Source: Marisa cornuarietis (Eukaryota > Mollusca > Gastropoda > Architaenioglossa > Ampullariidae). Taken from it: 64,000 nucleotides of DNA. Of this stretch, positions 1 to 10,831 are shown piece after piece (the stretch's first letter is position 1; each line of letters starts with the position of its first letter). The notes beneath the pieces were generated by a model. It was given only the letters and a program-made list of their open reading frames with translations. It searched no databases and had not been told where the DNA came from. The stretch lies in the NCBI GenBank assembly GCA_004794655.1, contig SMMW01000001.1, positions 16,156,501 to 16,220,500 of the forward strand, written 5' to 3'. Both the position numbers and the translations under genes were made by a program.

Positions 1-62
1 AAACAGTGCAATGCTCTTAGACAACCAGCCGAAGAAGTTTTTTTTTCCTTCAGACAGTAGTA

Positions 63-500
63 AATTCCTTCAAGGATGATTTCTTTTGCCAGTATTAGTT
101 AACATCGTCTTTGAGAATATCATGCAAGAAAACCTTCATGACAATCACACTTCCATGTCCATCTGTTTCAGCACAATTCGCGATATGCGCCTCACAGGGG
201 ACATTGATCTAATGGCTGGCAACAACAACTTCCTCGTCAGTCCCAAGAACCCATTCTGGCAACAGTGAAGCGACGTAAGTTTGTCTGGTTTGACCGCAAG
301 ACCTGGCATAATACTCTTTACAACATCCTTTATAGAACACTTGAGAAATCCCGATGCTGAGGTTGACTAAGGGAACAAATTAAAGAAACAGACCTCACTC
401 TGCCGCAGGTCCTTGTGCATGCTCAGGAAAGGCAACACTGGGGAACTTCGTAACTTTGTGACTACCCAACCCTTGCCCCCAACGAGGCCCCCGGGTCAAC
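63..500 (+). mobile_element. internally deleted LINE reverse-transcriptase fragment
   Basis: This fragment reads like the LINE at 54309-55225 but with its middle missing. Positions 86-240 give an RT palm piece (FENIMQENLHDNHTSMS, then a DIDLMAG remnant of the catalytic FADD box). The frame then jumps at about 268-275 to the distal part (KRRKFVWFDRKTWHNTL), which corresponds to [17 protein letters not shown] of the 54-kb copy. Several hundred bases in between are gone. The catalytic FADD has decayed to LTGD, so the copy is dead. It lies downstream of exon 4 of the minus-strand C4-like gene, probably in an intron. Confidence 0.75.
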
Positions 501-625
501 GGGTCAACTAGCTCAGGTCAACCAGTACAGATGAAGGGACTGACAACGCATTAAATCGTACAGTTTAGTTCAGTAGATAATATGATGATATCTGTATGCA
601 GGGAGAAACACATGCAGTGACTCAC

Positions 626-1487
626 CCCAGTAAACTCTTTCTGAAGTCGGTGGACATGTGGAGTTTCCCCATCGTGTAAAGACAGACCCTGAACGACACA
701 ATGGAGAGGATAATGAGTTTCCTCATAATGGGATAACATAACAATAAATCGAGGATCATAAAAGAGACTGGAAGAACCAAATCGAATATTTCATCAACTG
801 CATGGATATATTTGTTTTTTTTAATTACAGAAAGTGTAAAACTGAGCTTCAAAATCTAATATGCATCGGGGAGAGGGGTAGAAAAGTAAACAACAAATAC
901 TATTACACATCCCCAGAAACCTGCCCCCTCTTCAGTACTCACCTGTCAGCCTCCTTCCAGACTCTACACTAGACCGTAGTGCAGTTACTTCATTCGCCAG
1001 AGAACTCAGTCTCTCCTTCAGGATGGTTATTTCGTCTTCTTCAGAATCGTTCTCTGGACACCTGAGCCCAGAAAAGGTAGAAAAGTACATTATAACAAAA
1101 CAAAGGCTTTTTAGTTGTTTTTTTTTCTTTCTGCCGAATCTATTTCACCCACACAAACAGAATCGCACACATAGAACCCGAAGATGTTAACAATGTACCT
1201 TAGTACTTTCTGTACTGCTTCCAAATTGTTAGCCGCTTTCTCCAAGAGAAGTAATCTTTCTTGTTCTTTTTCATTTTCTTTGTGAAGAAGCTGAAAATGA
1301 GATTGGAGATAATTTTTATATATAAATAAAAATATTTTGTAATGTTTATTTTCTCTGTTCTAATTTGAGCAAAGGATTTAGATGCATGATGAAAGACACC
1401 AGCAATTTGTATCTCACTCTTCATTCTCTAAGCTTCCATTGCACAACCTAGGAGACGGAGATCAAAAGTACAAGTCTGTGTGTGTAC

Positions 1488-1522
<35 letters not shown>

Positions 1523-2966
1523 CGCTTGTGTTTTTTGTGAGTGTAAAACTGTCACGGATAGACCCGTGAAAGTAATGAATGACAGAAATGGAGTTAGCTC
1601 CCTTGTTTGTTTTGTACAGCAGGGTTAGTGACCCTTGGGGTATATGTTTGCTATGGTTGGAAAGCGTGACGTAAAAGATGAGTATGACGTGGGGTGTCGT
1701 CTGCAAGAGCGCAGAAGTTTCTGGAGAGAAAGAACAAATGATGGTTTGAGTGGAATGTACCGGTGTGTGTGTGTGTGTGATTTTTCGAGAAAAGTAAACA
1801 AGGTCGGCATTTCGAGTATTGCTGGGAGTATATAGGTTAGTGTTTCGCCAGTTGTTGTGTTTCTACTGGTTTATTAAAAAAATTGGAATATTGCTGTGTG
1901 TGTGAAAAGATTCGTCAGTTGCTGTGTTTCTGCCAGTGGATTCTATATTGGAAGTAATTGCTGTGCTTTTGAAGATTCGTAGTGTTGTTTATTTTGATAT
2001 AATTTCAAGGAGTATTACAGGCAAGTGTATCTGTGGGTGCGTGAGTTGTGATCAGACGTTGACAGTGTGAAGTGGTCAGGTCCGTTTTGAGAAACTGTTG
2101 AACATTGGAAGAAAATTAAGCTGATATAGAGAAGAGACGGTGCGCGACGTTTGAGTGGAAGGTTGAAAGAAGGCATTTACGTTGTTGAAAGGATATTTAG
2201 AATATTAGTAGGGTTTAATTAATCATTAATTTAGCTGCGATTTATGTTGATGTAACTTTTATTTGAAATTCGTTGAGTGTGGGAAAATATTTGGATTTTT
2301 TTTAATTATAGAGATATAGGAACCCACGTGCAGGTCTTTGTACTTTGTTGTGTGAAAGGACACGTGAAGAACGCTGTGAGGTCAGTGTGTGTTGTATGTG
2401 ACTCGTCCACACGTCCCGTGCGTTCTTGACAAAAACATAGCATTAAACATAGCTATACAACAAATATTGTGAGGGATGACATTTTTTCCTTTTTGTTCCT
2501 AGGTTGTTTTTGTCATACGTTACATAGGAGCAATTTTTTTAAATTCAAGAGATGGGCCGATTTGCATGCATAAGTACTTTGTTTCTTCACGAGCAAGTGC
2601 CGTGAATGGCAGTGGATATAGTGTACTAATAGGGAAATACCAGTAGCCAAACCAGCTCTTGGAATGGGTTAGTCAGGTTGGCTGACAGTTTAGAATCAAG
2701 AGATTTTAGTGGCATCTGCCTGAGTGCGCAATTAAGTTTAAGAAAAAAGAAAACGAGCAGAAGAAGTCAGTAAGAGCGATTACCTGTAAAAGTTGACGAA
2801 CTTGATCGTCAATGAAGTCAAATCTTTCATGGTAACTGTTCGGTCTCCACTTTCTCTCAGTACTTCCAGAACTACCTTCGTTATTTCCGGACATCAGTTG
2901 AGTACAGAAACAACCGAAGAAGCTGAAGAATATCGCAATGTGCAGCAAAGTCATGTTTCTTTTCAT
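626..2966 (-). CDS. secreted short-chain collagen C4-like protein, 5' part only
   Basis: Exons on the minus strand: 2966-2784, 1290-1199, 1061-943 and 688-626. Each is bounded by AG/GT, and intron phases are 0, 2, 1 and 1. Exon 1 encodes a signal peptide (MKRNMTLLHIAIFFSFFGCF) and an acidic linker. Exons 2 and 3 encode a charged coiled coil (LLHKENEKEQERLLLLEKAA; EITILKERLSSLANEVTALR). Exon 4 starts the C-terminal domain (GSVFTRWGNSTCPPTSERVY), whose Trp-Gly and Cys are the family signature. No Gly-X-Y repeat is present although the family name implies collagen. The remaining domain exons must lie left of the window. An in-frame ATG at 3005 is possible, but the ATG at 2966 has the better signal peptide. 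It is head to head with the homologous gene at 4777. The family assignment is by resemblance; function (lectin or matrix) is not proven. Confidence 0.8.
1475..1524. repeat. (TG)n/(CG)n microsatellite
   Basis: Alternating GT dinucleotides change into a CGCGCGCG run. This lies in intron 1 of the minus-strand C4-like gene. Confidence 0.9.
1838..2000. repeat. diverged short direct repeats
   Basis: Three imperfect copies of a unit reading roughly TTCGNCAGTTGNTGTGTTTCT plus a TTGCTGTG core occur at about 1842, 1909 and 1950. They are intronic, with no coding signal. The rest of the intron (1291-2783) shows nothing I recognise. Confidence 0.4.
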
Positions 2967-4050
2967 CTTGTTTGTCTTGTAGAGACTCAGCCACCTGCTA
3001 CACACAATGAGAAACTGTGTACCGTGAAATTAATTCTGCTGCAAGGCAGTAAATAGGACAGCTTCAACAACAGAACCGGATATCCTGAAACCTACGGGCC
3101 GTGCTCATCTTGTTTACAACACATTTCTCTTTCCCTGTCTCTCTCAAGGGTCTGTCCGTAAGCACAACAATGCTGCACTTGTGTCATGGAGGTTGGGCTG
3201 TATCAAATATATCGTCTCCGGCAAGCTGTTCTTTCTTTACAAGGATGTGGTCAGGTGTTTCTTCTGTGATAAAATCTTGTTGCTGACGAAGTAAACACTG
3301 TCCCACTCCCAAACATACGGGCACTTTTAATTTCTCTCTCTCTCTCTCTTTCTTTGTCTTTCTCTCTCTGACTTACCCCCGCTCTTGTTCCCCTGACTCC
3401 TGCTAACGACAAAAGCAGCAAGAGGGCATTTATACGTCAGTAACAATAATTAAAATCCTTTGAAGTGATACCCTCCATCTCACACAAAGTGGATTTAGGC
3501 AAACGTGTAATACATTTGACCCCATACGAGTCCTTTAACAACTCATCTCTCAAAAATAAAGATGCACAAGGAACTATTACTAATTAACAAAATGATTGTG
3601 ATAAAAATATCCAAGACTGATCATGTCAAACCTTTGCCTACAGAACTACGATGGCCTGGCTGTCTGTTAATTTTGTGCTCAGTCCAAGACTGCCGCCCTT
3701 GTATATAGATATTTTGATGGCATTCTTCCTGCTTCACATTACTGTGTCTCTTACCTACCAGCCCCTTCGCTGTCTGATCATCTAACGGAAATCTTCTGGC
3801 AGCCCCCATAGCGACCCTGAAAACGTTTGGTCAGCAGTCGCCGTCCTGATGGGCTCCCTGCCGAGATGGGAATTTCTACCTTCTCGGAGTCATTTAAACT
3901 TAAATTTAAAACTTTACCGTTTTCTCTTTGACTAAGAGACGTTTGCACTGTTTGCTAATACAGATACTGTACTGGCACGCTTATGTAGATGGGCTTTTTA
4001 TATCTTTATGGCTGTTGATATGCCGTAACGTGTCTGGATGCTGATTTTGC

Positions 4051-4110
<60 letters not shown>

Positions 4111-4776
4111 CTAGCGCGCATATATGTATGTATTATGTAGTGCATATTTTTTATTTGTGTTTAGATCTGTAAAGTGAAGCGATCTGTTCATGGACCAACG
4201 TTGTATAAGAACGTATTATTATTATTATTACAAGGTTTCGCCTTAAAAAGTCGGTACCTGATATTGTATAGGGTTGGGAAAAGTAAGATAGCTGGTCCCG
4301 AGCTCTTAACATCTCACTTTCCTACGACTGTAAGGTCACGGGGTTACCTTTACATTCTTTTTCTTTAAAAATACATAATGCACTTCGATAGCAATACTGA
4401 GAAATCTTTAGCCTTAAAGCCAGTAAATGTCATCTACAGATCAGTAAGATGAACGTCTTCTTTCGCACTCGTCCATTTTATTCAGTATCTGAAAAACGCA
4501 CAATTGCACACAATAGTACCACTGGTTGCAAATGAAGCAAAATGGTTTCTAACATTTCTTCTCCATTTTTTAAACCTTAGACATCGATTTTCCTTTTTTT
4601 TGTAGTCTGACCTTTCTTCTGTACATTAAAAGTACCTTTCTTTAGATCTTCGATTGTACCTGCTGCCATTTGTCCCTTAGATACTGCTATCTTGGATCAG
4701 TGTGTTTCGCCTGGAAGATATTGCAAGGGTCTGGTATGAGGGACTTCCCACGTTGTTTGCTATCTAAGAGACATCA
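2967..4776. other. shared upstream region of the two C4-like genes
   Basis: This 1.8-kb region separates the two divergent start codons, so both promoters must lie here, or in 5' UTR introns if the transcripts start further away. I see a CT-rich tract near 3330-3370, a long TG repeat at 4053-4107 and a short TTA run near 4218. There is no convincing TATA box or coding exon. Confidence 0.5.
4053..4107. repeat. (TG)n microsatellite
   Basis: About 27 nearly perfect TG units lie between the divergent C4-like genes. Confidence 0.95.
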
Positions 4777-7700
4777 TTGTTTCCCTGGAAGTTTTTCACG
4801 ATGTTTAGCCTGGGGGCAAGAGGAGCAAAATGGTTTCTGTTACTATCACTTGCATTGACTGGTGTACATACTTCACAAACAGAGGAGGATAAGTGCGGCT
4901 GCAGCGAAAAATTGAAGGAGCTAGAGAGACAGATGAAAACTGTTTTAGAGGTTTGTTGGCGGTCCACGATATTGTATACTTTAATCATTTAAATCTTCTT
5001 TTAAATCGTTTAATTACTTAAACTGTATCATTGATATGCTGTCTGATCGAGAAAAATCCGTTTTTACTCACTCCTCGTCACAACATAACAATGAGATAAC
5101 GTGCTTTAACCATTTCATATAGTTTGGCAGTGTGTGTGTAGGTGTGCGAGAAAAAGAGAGATCTGTGCAAATCCAAATGGTTTGTCTGATCCTTGCCAAC
5201 TTCTGCTATGAGGAATGTTCTTATTGTCTATGCTTAGGTCAGGGGGTTTGCTTATTTTTTAAGCTTTTCTTTAGTTTGAGAAAGCCTTCTATGAAAGGTG
5301 GGTAGGAAAAGTAAGTAAACCCTGTTGCGGCAAGCTCTACGGCAGCTTTTATCTCCGCCTTTCCATAAATGGCTAACGGTATTTTTAACGGCACCCTACT
5401 TCCGGCCATCTCTCCGATCTACTCCACGCGATTATTTTGTCCGGGTGGCGCCTAGTACCCCGGTTAGATCACAATATAACGCTATTAGATTTTGAAAAGT
5501 ACATATCTGCCTGTTGGGTTGTTTTACTTCCAATTGTCTTAAACTTGATACTGTTCTCGTGATTAACACTCAAATTCACAAAATACAATGTCACATTTGT
5601 TTCAGGTTTTGGCTTTAAAAAGCCATGAACAACCTGAAAAGGCGGAAACAGAAAAATTAATCCAAAAGATAAAGAACAACGATAAAAGACCCAGGTAACT
5701 TTGTGGAATAAAATTTGACTCGTGGAAAACAAGGCAAGACCCATTTTTGTTGATGGGTTGGATTGGGTTGAGTTGAGTTGTTTACGTGTTTATTTCTAAC
5801 GCCTACAGTTTCAACATGTACTTTTCCATCCCGCGATTGTAGTAAAATACCACGCGACATGATCACATGTTTTTAAAATAATACTCTAGGTGTCAGATGA
5901 AATTAAAAACCCCAAGACCGTGTGGCTGTTAAATGTAACGGGTTGAACGTAACCAGGGGCAAGTTGCACAACTCATTTCTAATTTCAAACACTTTTAGGC
6001 CTTTAGATAAGTAGTTTAAAGTGTACACTACAATTTTAGAATTTCTAGAACTAAAACTGCTTTAAGTAAGATGTTTAAGTCTGACTTTCCGTCCTGTCAG
6101 TACAATTTTTGTATGTTTTTCTGCAATGAATCAAAGCGGCTAAGAAGAGATTTTGCTTCTTTAGAACAGTTTTAAGGTTTAGAAACATGTTGTGCAACTG
6201 GCCCCAAAGCACGGCGTGCATCAGCTAAAGTAATCTACATTTTATTTTCACTTTTACAAAACAAAACTTTTAGGAAAGAAATGAGATAAACATGCGGCGC
6301 GTCATGTGTGGCTTATCAGTGGCCTCACTGCGTGCATCAGGCGGCAAAAAACCTTCACGCGCTACGACAGACTGATAACAGGTCGATGTTAAAGTAGCAC
6401 AAAAAGAACAATCATGCGTGTATAAGGGAAAATGTTCTTTGGCTTTGGTTGTATGTATTTGTGTGCGTGCGTGCGTGCGTGTGTATGAGAGAGAGAGAGA
6501 GAGGGAGAGAGTTTTGATGGGTAGATATACATCTATAGTATTATGACGAAAAGAACCAAGGGCTCGCGTCTTTGTACATCACAACGTAAATATAACAGTG
6601 TACATAATGTAAATGTAATTTTTTATTACACTTTCCTGCAGTATGTTCTTTTTATCGAAGCCTCGGCAAAACTTTACACTCATTGTCTATAACAGGTCAG
6701 ATGACCTCAGCGTGTTGGAACCTGTCGTGCAAGGACTCAGTCAGGCACTCCTTGACCTCAAAGGGCAGATCAGTGCATTGCAAGATGAGCAGAAACATAA
6801 AGGTGGGGTGACAAGGACTATAGGAAGCTAACTATGATTACTGCTAACAAAAAAATATTTCCTATACTAACGGCTCGGTTCTCTTTCTTTTCCTCCTTCT
6901 CTCGCTCTCTCATTCCTTTCTCTTTTTACATCTCTCTCTCTCTCTCATCTCTCTTCTACACCTCTCTCTTTACCATTCTCTCTCCCTACTTTCGTTCCTA
7001 CTTACTATTTACTTACTGATTTATTTATCTATATCTCTCAGTCTAGCACTAGGATGTGTACTGAACTGTAATAAAGATTCAAATCCATAAACCTTAAGAG
7101 ATATTTCCTAAATCCAGGGCCATCGTGTAAACGTCAGTTAGTAATTACTACTTTTGTACATATGTTTACCCTATTCTACTCGTTCGCCTTGTTATTGTAA
7201 TAGTCTAGTTATTTTTCGCACTCTTACCTTTTATAAGGCTAGATGAAGCAAAAATCATGTTTTGCTTACTCTACTACTCTCGTAAATAAAATATTGTCAT
7301 TGTCTGCGTACCTATCTCTGCGTCTATTTACTTATATATCGATGTAGATGTGTACGTACATGCGCAAGGATCTTGAATTTTGAAAGAGAGATGTAGAGGC
7401 AGTTTACAAATGAATGAGTAATAAATGTTTTTGCTTCGTTAACACTCGTCTCCAGCCAACAACTTTTCCCAGTGTCAGGGCGGCCCGGTGGCAAAACGGT
7501 TGGCGCCTGTCACCAATACAGTGAGGGTTGGCTGTCTGGGTTCAGATCTCGTCTCGGGCACGCTGTTCTTTCTCTGCATGTGGCATCTGTTTACATGGCT
7601 GACTACCTTGTCGTGATATAGCCTTAATCGCTGGCTCGGCGTAAAACACTATTCATGTTTCTTTACATGCAATGTGTTGCTTTACTGTAAATCCTCCACG

Positions 7701-10126
7701 TCTGTTTCATGTGCCTGTGGCTGCTCATCCAGGATCTGTGTTTGTCCGCTGGGGCCACAACCAGTGTCCACAGAACACAGACCATCTCTACTCAGGTCTG
7801 CAACTGATCACGACTAAATTTGTTCCGTCTAAGTGAAGGATAATATGATTGCATTTTTTGCATCAGTCTTCCTCACTGCATAACCAATAAACGATCGAAT
7901 TACTAAATTTATTTTGTAAATCAGCTCTCCCAATTAGTCATATTGTTCATGTAAAAAAGGTAAGGTAAAGGTCATCCCATAACCTTTTCAGGTCGTAGGG
8001 GGGTGAGGTGTTAGAGACCCCACTTTTCTCGGGGCCAGCATTTACATGAGGGTGGTGCCAATCTCCTCTCCCTCGCTGCCTTACCTTCCCTAACCCTCTA
8101 TGGAGTCAGGTACCCATTCCCATCAGCTGGGTCGACTGGGGGAAGTTTGCTGCGCTTGGGAATTGAACCAGCGCGCTCTCGGTTCGGAAGCCAGCGCTCT
8201 AACCACTCGGCCATCCGCTTCCCCTATTGTTCATGTACTTGATTAGAACTCGGAGCAGAACACTAATGTTGAGGTAGAGCGTCATACAAAGATGTATTTA
8301 TTAATTACCCCGCGTTCTTTTTTGTGAAGTAAATGTGATCTTTCGTAAGTTGAACAACAGTCAGTAATTATCATTAATGTAATTTAGGTATTGTTTATGC
8401 ATATGTTTTGAACTAAAAAAAAGACACTCCTTTAATTGAGCAACGTTTCAATATAACAAAGCAGATTCTTCCTATTGTCATATTCTATGGAAGTTATAAC
8501 CAGCTGCTTAACTCGTTTTCAGCTCCTTGGCAACGCATAGGCAACATAGAGACTTTTAGCTGATATTTGTTAAAGGAAAAATATGTGTGTTGTTTTGTGT
8601 AATTCGATACATGAGGAACAAGGATATATAGAACATCATTAGCATTTTAATAACTGTCATCTTTTATCATTATCAGTCTCTTAGCATTTGATTGGCCTTA
8701 TAGGCACCTCATATACCACCACCGTGGCAATTTTTGTTGGTCTTTTTTGTTTGTTTGTTTGTTTGTTTTATTTATCGCCTTTTTCTGGGTTTTGCCAAAT
8801 GTGACGCCATTTCGTTCTTGGATGTTGTCAGTCCTTTTTTTCCTTTTGCCTGTCTTTTTACCTTTCTGACTGGTCCTGCCAAGTCCTTGAGATGTATACA
8901 TACCATTACACTTTCATTTCATTGTGGATCGAAGATCTTCGTACGACCTAATTATTTAGCTAATTCTCATTTGTATTCTTCATCGGTGATGTGATCTTTG
9001 TAGGAGATATGAAAAATTGTCATTTAGAATCCCAGCTCCAGGGATCCTATTCCCTTTTGCAACGAGAACAGTAAATGTAAAAATATCATCGAAACAATGG
9101 AAACTATTATCACGCCGAGTAACTTGTAGCTTTTGTTGTTTGTTAAGGCACAATGGGTGGGCCTTTGTGGTCAGATCATGGTTCAGGTTCGAACCTCCTT
9201 TGCCTCCCATCTAACCCTGTATTCGATAATATGAAGAGGACAGTATGTGGACCATCCACCATCTACGGGTCTGAGTACGAGGTGTGCCCTGATCCTCATC
9301 AGGATATGGACATCGTGTGTGCGGTCTGCAGGTAAGGTCTGACAGAGGTAAGAGTGTCTGATACAGGTAAGAGTGTCTGATACGAGTCTAAAGCATAATA
9401 CAAGAGGTCTGATCTACGCCTGTGATCATTTTAAAAGTTTAATTAAAGGACGAGCTATTAAATAATCTACATTTTCTACCGGTTTCAAACGGGCTGGTCT
9501 AAAAATGTCCAGAAGACAAGTAACGTAGCTTAATTCGTTTTCTGTCTGCTTCTCTATCTTACCTGCGCTGGTTTTTTTTTGTTGTTGTTGACCATGGCTA
9601 AAAAGTGGAATAAAGTAAAGGAGGAAAAGAAGTATAACACACATAAGAACGTGCACATTGTTTACCAAAATGATTTTTTGTGCAGCTGTAGCTCGAGATG
9701 CTAGTGACTTACACGCAGGAAGCGTGTTTTTGTCATCGTTCTATCGTACAGAAAGTTTACACAGAAAGCTGGGAAGACTGCTATACCCTTGTTTGCAAGC
9801 ACGTACGCTTTGTAATAGTCTCTTAGATGAAGGTGTAGTTCGCTGGTCGTTCCAGGTCATCTAGGCTGACGATCATGATTCCCGCGACCAATGCCTGTCC
9901 CCCCGAGTGGTCAGTGGAGTACTCGGGCCACGTGATGGCAGGCTACGGGGGCTACGCTGCCTCCACGGACTACGTCTGTGTGGACAGGGATCCACAGGAC
10001 CGACCGGGGGGAGAGGCCAATATGGATGGGCAGCGCCTGTACTACACTGTCGCCAAGTGTGGCAGCCTCCCATGTCCCCCCTACCAGGATGGCGTGATTC
10101 TGTCCTGTGTGGTGTGTTCCGCATGA
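4777..10126 (+). CDS. secreted short-chain collagen C4-like protein with coiled-coil stalk
   Basis: Six exons: 4777-4950, 5606-5694, 6696-6802, 7733-7795, 9148-9331 and 9865-10126. They sum to 879 bases, that is 292 codons plus TGA, with intron phases 0, 2, 1, 1 and 2. A hydrophobic signal peptide (AKWFLLLSLALTGVHT) follows either ATG 4777 or ATG 4801. Residues about 40-125 form a charged coiled coil (KLKELERQMKTVLE; LDLKGQISALQDEQKHK) with no Gly-X-Y repeats. The C-terminal domain carries the family marks: GSVFVRWGHNQCP, SNLLCLP, YGSEYEVC, CAVCR, MIPATNACPPEW, YVCVD and SLPCPPY, ending in CVVC. The many paired Cys suggest a disulphide-rich extracellular domain held as an oligomer by the stalk. 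This family is known from sponges, cnidarians and molluscs; the role here (matrix, mucus or recognition) is inference. SINEs sit in introns 3 and 4. Confidence 0.87.
6459..6510. repeat. (TGCG)n and (GA)n microsatellites
   Basis: GTGTGCGTGCGTGCGTGCG runs into an AG repeat. Intronic. Confidence 0.9.
6880..6990. repeat. CT-rich low-complexity tract
   Basis: An irregular CTCTCT/TTTC pyrimidine stretch in intron 3 of the plus-strand C4-like gene. The open frame across it is only low complexity. Confidence 0.8.
7477..7652 (+). mobile_element. tRNA-derived SINE, family B
   Basis: A tRNA-like head has an A-box-like GGCCCGGTGGCAAAACGG and a B-box-like GGGTTCAGATCTCG. A shared tail follows: TTTCTCTGCATGTGGCATCT, GTGATATAGCC, then a GGCTCGGCGTAAAACACT-type end. 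The same tail recurs at 38440-38545 (plus) and, with the head, at 62741-62915 (minus), so this is a dispersed repeat and not a tRNA gene. It sits in intron 3 just before exon 4 of the C4-like gene. Confidence 0.75.
7954..8224 (-). mobile_element. tRNA-derived SINE, family A, with 13-bp target duplication
   Basis: On the minus strand it begins GGGGAAGCGGATGGCCGAGT. TGGCCGAGTGG is an A box and GGTTCAATTCC a B box, in a Ser/Leu-like tRNA head. A 13-base direct repeat (TATTGTTCATGTA) flanks it at 7941-7953 and 8225-8237. A second copy lies at 10592-10831. The perfect duplication points to a fairly young retrotransposition. Confidence 0.88.
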
Positions 10127-10256
10127 AAGTCGGAACAGTTGCCGAATGTATATTTTTTGTTTATTTCTCACTGACACTGTGCATTTGGGAAAGTTTTGCA
10201 GATATGTCAGGACTGTCTGTCAGAAAAGCAGTTTCTGTAAGATTATCTTGATTGTG

Positions 10257-10266
10257 AATAAATAAA
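10257..10266 (+). promoter_or_regulatory. polyadenylation signals of the C4-like gene
   Basis: Two overlapping AATAAA hexamers (AATAAATAAA) lie about 130 bases after the TGA at 10126. This fits a short 3' UTR. Confidence 0.75.
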
Positions 10267-10591
10267 TGGTGGCGTCTCCCACGTTTTAAAAGGAATTGAA
10301 AACGTGATGATCGTGTGCGAAAGTATATTTTACAATCGTTCATGTAAATTATTTTTATTATTTTTCTTCAACTGTATGTGTCTTCCTTGCTATGTCACAC
10401 TTTCTCCCACAATACATCGACCTTTAATTACTTGACGAAGTAATTGTCGTTACATGCATACATTTGGTGCTAAGCAAAGAAACGAAAGTCGGATGATGAT
10501 ATTTCTGTTCTATTCACCAAACACCCGTCTACTAACTTCTCAACTAACCAGCCATGCAGTTGATACCTTGACCTCAGCCTTTCTACTTAAC

Positions 10592-10831
10592 AGCAAAAGT
10601 CGTCCCCTGACCTTTTTCAGGTTCTTGGGGAGTGAAGTGTTAGAGACCTCACTTTTCTCGGGGCCAGCTTTTTTGTGAGAGCGGTGCACATCTCCTCCAC
10701 CTCTATGGAGGTAAGTACCCATTCTCGCCAGTTGGGTCGTGGGGGAAGTTTGCTGCGCGACACGGGTATCGAACCGGCGCGTTTCTCAGTTCGGACGCCG
10801 GCGCTCTAACCACTGGGCTATCCGCATTCCC
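10592..10831 (-). mobile_element. tRNA-derived SINE, family A
   Basis: Same family and orientation as the copy at 7954-8224. Shared blocks are TTAGAGACC, CTTTTCTCGGGGCCAGC, GGGGGAAGTTTGCTGCG and GCGCTCTAACCACT. On the minus strand the A box reads TAGCCCAGTGG and the B box GGTTCGATACC. I see no clear target duplication. Confidence 0.82.

Noticed and set aside
8150..8224. tRNA-Ser/Leu-like gene on the minus strand
   Set aside because: It has A and B boxes but is the head of a repeated SINE with target duplication and no proper acceptor stem pairing.
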